DNA of 7,706 bases. Source: Chitinophagaceae bacterium. GTDB lineage: Bacteria; Bacteroidota; Bacteroidia; Chitinophagales; Chitinophagaceae. The notes beneath the pieces are model-generated. The model saw nothing but the letters and a program-made list of their open reading frames with translations, was not told the DNA's origin and did no database searches. Position 1 is the first letter of the stretch; each line of letters opens with the position of its first letter. The position numbers and the translations under genes were made by a program. Where the stretch lies: contig CANKGM010000087.1 in assembly GCA_947481355.1 (NCBI GenBank), positions 1 to 7,706 of the forward strand, written 5' to 3'. This document shows, piece by piece, positions 1 to 6,542 of the stretch.

Positions 1-259
1 TATCAATTTTTTGAAATGCTGCATTTAAATCACGATCGGCTGCTTCTTTCTTCTTGTCAAATTCCTGCATTTTTTCTTGATAGTATACATATTTTTCTTG
101 GATGCTATCAAGATCAACATAAGCTACTTTTAGTGAGTTAGATGCTACTGAATTTGCGGCTGATGAGGTCGGAGTACTTGCAGTTTTTTTAGTGAAATTC
201 AATACCAGCAAAACAATAATACCTAATGCAAAAATGATGTTTACAACTTTTTGATTCAT
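1..259 (-). CDS. OmpH/Skp-family periplasmic chaperone-like protein (partial, 3' end outside window)
   Basis: Only the first 86 codons are visible; the gene continues past the left edge. The start is the ATG at 259-257. Residues 6-21 form one hydrophobic segment (IIFALGIIVLLVL core) followed by Lys-Lys, which fits a membrane anchor or uncleaved signal. Residues 25-43 are a Ser/Thr/Ala-rich linker. From residue 44 the segment KVAYVDLDSIQEKY resembles the opening beta strand of the OmpH/Skp fold, and residues 55-86 are rich in Lys, Glu, Gln and Asp, as expected for the coiled-coil tentacle of that family. Skp-type proteins hold unfolded outer-membrane proteins in the periplasm; this role is inferred from the family. 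The gene follows rpoC on the same strand after a 61-bp gap containing a hairpin, so it may be expressed separately or by read-through. No clear Shine-Dalgarno sequence is seen. The family call rests on a short region, so specificity is uncertain. Confidence 0.75.
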   Translation of the reverse strand, partial: MNQKVVNIIFALGIIVLLVLNFTKKTASTPTSSAANSVASNSLKVAYVDLDSIQEKYVYYQEKMQEFDKKKEAADRDLNAAFQKID

Positions 260-288
260 GATCAAAGCCTTTAAAATGTTGATTAAGA

Positions 289-315
289 AAAGGGAGCAGT
301 GTATCTGCTCCCTTT
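289..315 (-). terminator. Rho-independent terminator after rpoC
   Basis: An 11-bp perfect stem (AAAGGGAGCAG paired with CTGCTCCCTTT) closes a 5-nt loop at 300-304. In the rpoC direction the stem runs into TTTCTT, a short and slightly interrupted U-tract. It starts six bases after the rpoC stop codon, the expected place for a terminator. The opposite strand also has a T-rich tail (TTTATTATTTATT), so the element could work in both directions. It probably lowers or blocks read-through from rpoC into the OmpH-like gene. Termination efficiency cannot be judged from sequence. Confidence 0.8.
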
Positions 316-320
316 ATTAT

Positions 321-3300
321 TTATTCTTCCTCGTCGAAGCTCATTACTTCTCGAGTACTTTGAAGGAGTTCGTATTCCTCTTTGCTACCTACAATTAGAT
401 TTTCATAATCCTTAAGACCAGTACCTGCAGGGATATGGTGACCTGTGATTACGTTTTCTTTCAATCCAAGCATATCATCAGTCTTTCCTTGAATTGCTGC
501 AGAAGAAAGCACTTTTGTAGTTTCTTGGAATGATGCAGCAGAAATCCAGCTTTGAGTACCTAATGAAGCCTTTGTAATACCTAGTAAGACTGGGCAAGAC
601 GTTGCTGCGTTAGCATCTCTAAATTCAACTGTTTTCTTATCCGCTCTACGTAAGATTGAATTCTCTTCTCTTACTTCGCGCAAGCTAGTGATTTGACCTG
701 CTTTCATGATTGCTGAATCACCTGGATCAACTACTACCTTTTTATCATAAATCCAATCGTTCTCAACATTAAAGTCAGTTCTATCTTCAAGATCACCTTC
801 AAGGAAACGTGTATCACCTGGATCAACAATTTCAACCTTTCTCATCATTTGACGAACGATTACTTCAACGTGTTTGTCGTTGATTTTCACCCCTTGTAAA
901 CGATAAACCTCTTGAATTTCATTAACAACATATTCTTGAACTGCAAACGGACCTTTAATAGAGAGGATATCGCCAGGTGCAACTTGTCCATCAGAAAGTG
1001 GAGTTCCTGCTTTTACAAAATCTCCGTCTTGTACAAGAATCTGACGAGTCAACGTAACAAGGTATTTCTTCACTACACCATCTTTAGCTTCAACCGTAAT
1101 TTCTCTATTACCACGTTTGATTTGACCAAAGGATACAACACCATCGATCTCAGCAACTACTGCAGGATTTCCTGGGTTCCTTGCTTCGAAAAGTTCTGTT
1201 ACACGTGGTAGACCACCCGTGATATCACGGAGCTTACCAAGTACCCTTGGAATTTTAACCAACACTTGACCAGCTTTAACTTGATCACCTTGTTCAATTA
1301 CAATGTGCGATCCTACTGGCAAGTTGTATGTCTTTTCATCCTTAGCCAAAATCTTAAGCGATGGAATCCTGGTTTTATCTTTTGATTCAATAACTACTTT
1401 TTCTCTGTGGCCTGTTTGTTCATCTGCTTCTTCTCTGAAGGTTACGCCATCAATAACATTTTCGAAATCAATTGTTCCAGCAACTTCCGCAACAATGACG
1501 TTATTGAATGGATCCCAAGTACAAATGATATCACCCTTAGCTACTTTCTTATTATCACTGATTGCTAAAACAGAACCATAAGGAACGTTATTCGTAATCA
1601 ATACACGGTCATTTTTCAGATCCATGATTCTCATTTCACCGGTACGACCGATTACAATTTGAACATCTTGACCTTCGTTATTTTTTGCTTTAACAGTACG
1701 TAGACCATCAAATTGAACTACCCCATCAAACTTAGCGATTAGATGAGATTCAATAGATGCAGATCCTGCCACACCACCCACGTGGAACGTACGTAATGTA
1801 AGCTGAGTACCTGGTTCACCAATTGACTGTGCAGCAATGATACCTACGGCATCACCTCGTTGAGCAATATTTCCTGTTGCAAGGTTGATTCCATAACATT
1901 TTACGCAAGTACCACGTTTGCTTTCGCACGTTAATACAGAACGTATTTCAATGGTTTCAATACCTGAATCTTCAATTTTCTTAGCAGTGTCTTCATCAAT
2001 ATCTTGACCAGCAGCAACGATGATTTCATCCGATACTGGATCATATACATTATGTAATGAAGTCCTTCCTAAAATTCTATCATAAAGTGGTTCAACAATG
2101 TCCTCATTGTCTTTCAAAGCACTTGTAGCGATACCTCTTAGAGTGCCACAATCTTCTTCAGCAATGATTACATCCTGAGCCACGTCAACTAAACGACGTG
2201 TCAAATAACCAGCATCCGCTGTTTTAAGGGCGGTATCGGCAAGACCTTTACGAGCACCGTGTGTTGATATGAAATATTCCAATACACTCAATCCGTCTTT
2301 AAAGTTGGATAGAATTGGGTTCTCGATAATTTCAGAACCGCTTGAACCACTTTTTCTAGGCTTTGCCATCAAACCTCTAATTCCTGCAAGCTGCTTAACC
2401 TGTTGTTTACTACCCCTTGCACCTGAGTCTAGCATCATGTAAACAGAATTGAATCCTTGCTTATCTGTTGCCATAGCGCGAATAAGCGTTTCAGTCAATT
2501 TTGTATCCACCCTAGACCAAATATCAATGATCTGATTGTAACGTTCGTTATTGGTAATCAATCCCATGTTGTAGTTATCCCAAACTTCCTGAACTTCTCC
2601 AGAAGCTTGATCAACCATTTCTTCTTTCATCATTGGGATCAATAAGTCTTCAATACTGAAAGATAGACCACCTCTAAATGCCATACGGAAACCTAAGTCC
2701 TTAATTGCATCCAAGAATTTAGCCGTTGTTGGAACGTTGGTGATTTTGATGATGCTACCAATGATTTCCCTCAAACTCTTCTTAGTAAGCAAGGCATTGA
2801 TATATCCAACTTTAGCAGGAACAGCTTGGTTAAACAGTACGCGTCCAACTGTAGTTTCAATCAATTTATTTTCTAAAACACCAGCGTCAGTACGAACGTT
2901 AGCTTTTACTTTGATAGAAGCATGAAGATCTATCTTGCCTTCATTGTAAGCAATGATAACTTCTTCTGCACTATAAAAACGCATTCCTTGACCACGAACT
3001 TTTTCTGTATCGGTAGTAACCTTTCCTTTAGTGATATAATACAAACCAAGTACCATGTCCTGAGAAGGAAGGGTGATTGGAGTACCATTTTGTGGATTGA
3101 GGATGTTATGAGAGGCAAGCATGAGTAATTGTGCTTCCAATACTGCAGCGTGACTCAATGGAACGTGAACGGCCATCTGATCACCATCAAAGTCAGCGTT
3201 AAACGCAGAACAAACCAATGGGTGAAGCTGTATCGCTTTACCTTCAACCAATTTAGGTTGGAAAGCTTGAATAGATAAACGGTGAAGCGTTGGGGCCCTA

Positions 3301-4613
3301 TTCAACATGATAGGATGACCTTTCAATATATTTTCAAGGATATCCCAAACAATGGCTTCTTTGCGATCAACAAGCTTTCTTGCTGATTTCACTGTTTTAA
3401 CTATACCTCTTTCAATTAATTTTCTAATGATGAATGGCTTGAAAAGCTCAGCACCCATATCCTTTGGCAAACCGCACTCATGCAATTTCAATTCAGGTCC
3501 TACCACAATTACAGAACGACCAGAATAGTCAACACGTTTACCAAGAAGGTTCTGACGGAAACGACCTTGCTTCCCTTTCAATACATCACTTAATGATTTC
3601 AATGCACGACCACCTTCTGCTTTAACGGCATTTGATTTACGGCTATTATCAAAAAGTGAATCAATCGCTTCCTGTAACATCCTCTTTTCATTACGAAGGA
3701 TAACTTCAGGCGCTTTGATTTCTAATAATCTCTTTAAACGGTTATTTCTGATGATTACCCTACGGTATAAATCATTCAAATCAGAAGAAGCAAAACGTCC
3801 ACCATCTAGCGGAACTAATGGTCTCAATTCTGGTGGTATAACCGGGATATATTGCATAACCATCCATTCTGGACGGTTAACGATTCTTGTATTGGCATCC
3901 CTGAACGATTCTACTACACTAAGGCGCTTAAGCGCATCAGCCTTACGTTGTTGAGATGTTTCATTTGCTGCAGAATTCCTTAATGAATAACTAAGTGAAT
4001 CCAATTCGGTACGAAGAAGTAAATCATGTACTGCTTCTGCACCCATCTTAGCGATAAACTTATTCGGATCTTCGTCCGGTAAGTATTGATTGTCTTTGGG
4101 AAGGGTATCCAATAAATCAAGGTATTCCTCTTCAGTAAGCAAATCGCCTTGTTTTTTGCCTTTGTCAGCAACAATACCTGGCTGAATAACTACAAAACGT
4201 TCGTAGTATATGATACTTTCCAATTTCTTTGAACTGATACCAAGTAAGTATCCAATTTTGTTTGGAAGGCTTTTGAAATACCAAATGTGCACCACAGGAA
4301 CTACCAATTTGATATGTCCCATGCGCTCACGACGTACTTTCTTTTCAGTAACCTCAACTCCGCAACGGTCGCAAACTATGCCTTTGTAGCGGATTCTCTT
4401 GTATTTACCGCAAGCACACTCATAATCCTTAACTGGACCAAAGATTTTTTCACAGAACAAACCATCACGCTCAGGCTTGTAGGTTCTGTAGTTAATCGTT
4501 TCAGGCTTTAACACTTCACCAAATGACCTATCTAGGATAGAATCGGGGGAAGCCAGACTGATTGTAATTTTTGAAAACGAAGATCTCGGGCGATTGTCTT
4601 TTTTGATAGCCAT
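321..4613 (-). CDS. rpoC: DNA-directed RNA polymerase subunit beta-prime
   Basis: A complete 1430-residue beta-prime subunit, which forms the clamp and half of the active site of RNA polymerase. The N-terminal zinc ribbon has Cys66, Cys68, Cys81 and Cys84. The catalytic magnesium motif NADFDGD lies at 472-478 (Asp474, 476, 478). The bridge helix is around 785-815 (GLADTALKTADAGYLTRR). The second zinc site uses Cys822, Cys896, Cys903 and Cys906. The trigger loop is around 925-948 (GEPGTQLTLRTFHVGG). Residues about 950-1125 match the SI3-type insertion inside the trigger-loop region seen in E. coli and relatives. The acidic end FDEEE is also typical. The start MAIKKDNRPRSSF precedes the conserved N-terminal KITISLASPDSIL region, and the length is normal, with no frameshift. 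Unusually, rpoB is not upstream; a 213-bp gap with its own promoter separates rpoC from an unrelated gene. Identification is essentially certain. Confidence 0.99.
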   Translation of the reverse strand: MAIKKDNRPRSSFSKITISLASPDSILDRSFGEVLKPETINYRTYKPERDGLFCEKIFGPVKDYECACGKYKRIRYKGIVCDRCGVEVTEKKVRRERMGHIKLVVPVVHIWYFKSLPNKIGYLLGISSKKLESIIYYERFVVIQPGIVADKGKKQGDLLTEEEYLDLLDTLPKDNQYLPDEDPNKFIAKMGAEAVHDLLLRTELDSLSYSLRNSAANETSQQRKADALKRLSVVESFRDANTRIVNRPEWMVMQYIPVIPPELRPLVPLDGGRFASSDLNDLYRRVIIRNNRLKRLLEIKAPEVILRNEKRMLQEAIDSLFDNSRKSNAVKAEGGRALKSLSDVLKGKQGRFRQNLLGKRVDYSGRSVIVVGPELKLHECGLPKDMGAELFKPFIIRKLIERGIVKTVKSARKLVDRKEAIVWDILENILKGHPIMLNRAPTLHRLSIQAFQPKLVEGKAIQLHPLVCSAFNADFDGDQMAVHVPLSHAAVLEAQLLMLASHNILNPQNGTPITLPSQDMVLGLYYITKGKVTTDTEKVRGQGMRFYSAEEVIIAYNEGKIDLHASIKVKANVRTDAGVLENKLIETTVGRVLFNQAVPAKVGYINALLTKKSLREIIGSIIKITNVPTTAKFLDAIKDLGFRMAFRGGLSFSIEDLLIPMMKEEMVDQASGEVQEVWDNYNMGLITNNERYNQIIDIWSRVDTKLTETLIRAMATDKQGFNSVYMMLDSGARGSKQQVKQLAGIRGLMAKPRKSGSSGSEIIENPILSNFKDGLSVLEYFISTHGARKGLADTALKTADAGYLTRRLVDVAQDVIIAEEDCGTLRGIATSALKDNEDIVEPLYDRILGRTSLHNVYDPVSDEIIVAAGQDIDEDTAKKIEDSGIETIEIRSVLTCESKRGTCVKCYGINLATGNIAQRGDAVGIIAAQSIGEPGTQLTLRTFHVGGVAGSASIESHLIAKFDGVVQFDGLRTVKAKNNEGQDVQIVIGRTGEMRIMDLKNDRVLITNNVPYGSVLAISDNKKVAKGDIICTWDPFNNVIVAEVAGTIDFENVIDGVTFREEADEQTGHREKVVIESKDKTRIPSLKILAKDEKTYNLPVGSHIVIEQGDQVKAGQVLVKIPRVLGKLRDITGGLPRVTELFEARNPGNPAVVAEIDGVVSFGQIKRGNREITVEAKDGVVKKYLVTLTRQILVQDGDFVKAGTPLSDGQVAPGDILSIKGPFAVQEYVVNEIQEVYRLQGVKINDKHVEVIVRQMMRKVEIVDPGDTRFLEGDLEDRTDFNVENDWIYDKKVVVDPGDSAIMKAGQITSLREVREENSILRRADKKTVEFRDANAATSCPVLLGITKASLGTQSWISAASFQETTKVLSSAAIQGKTDDMLGLKENVITGHHIPAGTGLKDYENLIVGSKEEYELLQSTREVMSFDEEE

Positions 4614-4616
4614 AGT

Positions 4617-4639
4617 CAGATATCTGTTTTACATGTAAA
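4617..4639. repeat. Two tandem perfect palindromes just upstream of the rpoC start codon
   Basis: CAGATATCTG (4617-4626) and TTTACATGTAAA (4628-4639) are both perfect palindromes separated by one base. The first ends three bases before the rpoC ATG. They lie where the ribosome would bind, and no Shine-Dalgarno sequence is present there. They could be small hairpins, a protein-binding site or chance in AT-rich DNA. The palindromes are certain; a function is not. Confidence 0.4.
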
Positions 4640-4641
4640 TA

Positions 4642-4739
4642 ATGTTTGTTTTTAATCAAATTGTATGCCTGAAGGATATTTATAAATTATTAATAATCAA
4701 TAAATTACAAAAAAAATACAATGTATTAAAGACAAACAT
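4642..4739 (-). repeat. Long imperfect inverted repeat in the rpoC leader
   Basis: The arm at 4642-4666 pairs with 4716-4739. There are 8 pairs (ATGTTTGT with ACAAACAT), one mismatch (4650/4731), 6 more pairs (TTTAAT with ATTAAA), a 3/2-nt internal loop, and then 7 pairs (ATTGTAT with ATACAAT). That gives 21 Watson-Crick pairs around a 49-nt, very AT-rich loop. A 12-bp perfect palindrome (ATTATTAATAAT, 4686-4697) sits almost exactly at the centre. If transcription starts near 4750, this structure fills most of the rpoC leader. It may be a regulatory RNA fold, a cruciform, or the remnant of a small inverted-repeat element; no target-site duplication is visible at its edges. Confidence 0.5.
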
Positions 4740-4756
4740 GCCAAAATTAGGGATGG

Positions 4757-4786
4757 CGAAGGTAGACAAAAGGGGGCAAATAACAA
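4757..4786 (-). promoter_or_regulatory. Bacteroidota-type promoter for rpoC
   Basis: Reading the minus strand, ATTG (-33 element, TTG at 4786-4784) is followed by exactly 19 bases and then TACCTTCG (4764-4757). This matches the known primary-sigma consensus of the phylum, TTTG/TTG-N19-TAnnTTTG, with one change (C for T) in the -7 box. Transcription would start near 4750, giving a leader of about 137 nt before the rpoC ATG. No competing element of similar quality was found in the 213-bp gap. It supports independent transcription of rpoC. Confidence 0.65.
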
Positions 4787-4825
4787 TATTTTTTCTTAAC
4801 ACCTTAGACTCAAAAAAAAGGGGGC
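4768..4825. repeat. Short direct repeat AAAAGGGGGC flanking the rpoC promoter
   Basis: The 10-mer AAAAGGGGGC occurs at 4768-4777, inside the spacer of the proposed rpoC promoter, and again 48 bases away at 4816-4825, next to the stop codon of the upstream gene. G5 runs stand out in this AT-rich gap. The two copies could be sites for one DNA-binding protein, or may be coincidental. Confidence 0.3.
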
Positions 4826-4826
4826 T

Positions 4827-6374
4827 CTAGTGCTTGTTTCTGGCTTTAAAGTGTTCAGATATGACTTCTTGAACAGGTATACCCTTTATTTTGCTTTCTA
4901 ACCAAGACAAAATATCCAGGTACATAAAGGATCTGCTTTCACGGGGATTGTCCTTGACCAAGTATAACACATCATAGAGCCTAGAAAATTCCTTTTTTAC
5001 CTGGGTTCTATTTAGTCTAAATGAATTCCGTAAGAAGGAGAAGATTTCCTTTTCCACAGTACTTAGGTTTTGCATTTTGGACATGAACCTAAATACAGAA
5101 CGAATTTGACTTTCAAGAATGCTATCGTTTCCAAGCTCATAATGAGCAATAAGATGAAGCAACCTTGCATAACATTGTAAGTCTGATCGGAGATCTGCTT
5201 TCCAGTGAATGATTTTATTTAGGTATACAACCGTATTTTCATAATCTGCAGATCCAAAATAAAGACAAGCAATTTTGTAGTAGAACACAAGAGTGCGATG
5301 ACGATCTAATTGCAACTCAAATTCTCTTATTTTGTCTTCGATATAAGGGACCAGTTTCAACCCCTCAGTAAAGCTTCCATCTAAAAAATGTTTATTGATT
5401 TTAGCTAAGTAGAGATACACAAATGTCTGCACCCTACTATTGATTGTTGCCGTACCCTCTTTTGAATGATAGAATTCTTCAAAACGTAATAGTTCATTAT
5501 CAAACTTTCTATCATTTCTCAACATGAAATGTGCGCTGATGAGATTATGCATCCCTTTTATGAAATGCTGAGTTTCTGTTTTTATCATTTGCGGTTCCTT
5601 CTCAAATAGATCCACCCAACGTTGACAATTTTTATAATAAGTTAATAAATCTTGGAGGATAAACCCATACCAGGCATGACTTTGATAAAGATATAATCTT
5701 TCGTAAAACCCAGTAAAGTCAGATGCATTAGGAGGAAGCTTTTCCTCAAAAAATCGTTTTACCCTTTCCACATCGTTTTCATCTCTGGCATGACCTACCC
5801 TGATATATAAACCATACAATTGAATAGCCAAATTGCTTAATTTTCCAACCATAGTTAGTCGAGCACTCAAATCATCAACTTCAATTGCCAATTCATTCGC
5901 TCGATCATCGAAGCTTCTAGTAATGTGAAGTGTCTCAATTTTTTTCTCGAAGAACAAGGCTTGCACCCAATAGGTTATTTGATTATTCGCATGAGCAAGC
6001 TCTTTGATTTTTTGAAGCAACTTAAGGCTTTGGTGATACAACCCTTTATTATATAAAATTCGTGCAAAATCAAGCTGCTCATGGAGTTGAATATCTATGC
6101 TTTGATCAATCCTTAATAACCGTAAACTGGTGAGAATTTGTCGATAAAGATGTGCCTTAAGGTTAGAGAGCTGTTGCTTTTGTATGGCAGGGTTTTTTCG
6201 TAAAATCGACTCCTCATCATAATGATCTGCATGATCAATAGCATCAAACAATTGTATTATTTTAAGATCATCAGAAGCTGCATTTCTTGTCACATAGAGC
6301 TTAAAATTGCGCTTTTCCCCTTTTTCAAGGGTTCTAATGAGCTGAAAAAGTTCGTCGACAGTCCTGTTAGGCAT
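4827..6374 (-). CDS. Uncharacterised all-helical TPR-like repeat protein
   Basis: A complete 515-residue protein with ATG at 6374-6372 and TAG stop at 4829-4827. It has no signal peptide or membrane segment, so it is probably cytoplasmic. The N-terminus (DELFQLIRTLEKGEKRNFKLY, about residues 7-27, then LFDAID at 42-47 and a basic helix to about 90) resembles a domain in unnamed Bacteroidota proteins that carry helical repeats. TPR-like helix pairs are suggested at about 102-130 (ARILYNKGLYHQSLKLLQKI) and 361-415 (YYKIACLYFGSADYENTVVYL). The rest is rich in aromatic and charged residues typical of degenerate helical repeats. No catalytic motif was seen. Such proteins usually act as protein-binding scaffolds, but the partner is unknown. 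The gene lies upstream of rpoC on the same strand, 213 bp away. Only a T8 tract without a convincing hairpin follows its stop, so some read-through into rpoC is possible. Confidence 0.85.
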   Translation of the reverse strand: MPNRTVDELFQLIRTLEKGEKRNFKLYVTRNAASDDLKIIQLFDAIDHADHYDEESILRKNPAIQKQQLSNLKAHLYRQILTSLRLLRIDQSIDIQLHEQLDFARILYNKGLYHQSLKLLQKIKELAHANNQITYWVQALFFEKKIETLHITRSFDDRANELAIEVDDLSARLTMVGKLSNLAIQLYGLYIRVGHARDENDVERVKRFFEEKLPPNASDFTGFYERLYLYQSHAWYGFILQDLLTYYKNCQRWVDLFEKEPQMIKTETQHFIKGMHNLISAHFMLRNDRKFDNELLRFEEFYHSKEGTATINSRVQTFVYLYLAKINKHFLDGSFTEGLKLVPYIEDKIREFELQLDRHRTLVFYYKIACLYFGSADYENTVVYLNKIIHWKADLRSDLQCYARLLHLIAHYELGNDSILESQIRSVFRFMSKMQNLSTVEKEIFSFLRNSFRLNRTQVKKEFSRLYDVLYLVKDNPRESRSFMYLDILSWLESKIKGIPVQEVISEHFKARNKH

Positions 6375-6542
6375 CGTAGTTAAGTTTCGGCAAAAACCCC
6401 GTATTTACTGCATTTTAACAGCTTAAATGGCGTTTAGAAAGCGTAAATTACAACGCATTTTGGGGAAAACCGAAAAAATGAAAGGTATAAATTTACATAC
6501 TGCAAATTTTTGTGCAGCCAAACTGGTCAATGACAATATAAA
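6375..6542. other. Divergent intergenic region between the TPR-like gene and leuA
   Basis: This 168-bp AT-rich region must contain the 5' control signals for two divergent genes. I could not find a promoter matching the Bacteroidota consensus well on either strand. The nearest are TACCTTTC on the minus strand (6489-6482), without a -33 box at the right spacing, and TAAATTTA on the plus strand (6488-6495), whose upstream TTTG is too far away. A small hairpin (CTGCA 6500-6504 with TGCAG 6513-6517) has no U-tract. No leucine-rich leader peptide, T-box or riboswitch was recognised. Confidence 0.4.

Noticed and set aside
1742..2100. Possible lineage-specific novelty in RpoC around the trigger loop and its large insertion
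   Set aside because: The insertion at residues about 950-1125 aligns in layout with the SI3 region known from E. coli, so it is a shared feature and not new.
4709..4730. Possible attenuator in the rpoC leader: AATAC/GTATT hairpin followed by T8
   Set aside because: The stem is only five mostly A-T pairs, too weak for intrinsic termination, and the competing distal arm would be transcribed only afterwards.
4809..4826. GCCCCC followed by T8 right after the TPR-like gene, looking like a terminator
   Set aside because: No complementary G-rich segment lies just upstream, so no stem can form; only the T-tract resembles a terminator.
4642..4830. A 62-codon plus-strand open frame in the gap upstream of rpoC
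   Set aside because: It overlaps the proposed rpoC promoter and inverted repeat, has low-complexity AT-driven composition and resembles no known protein.
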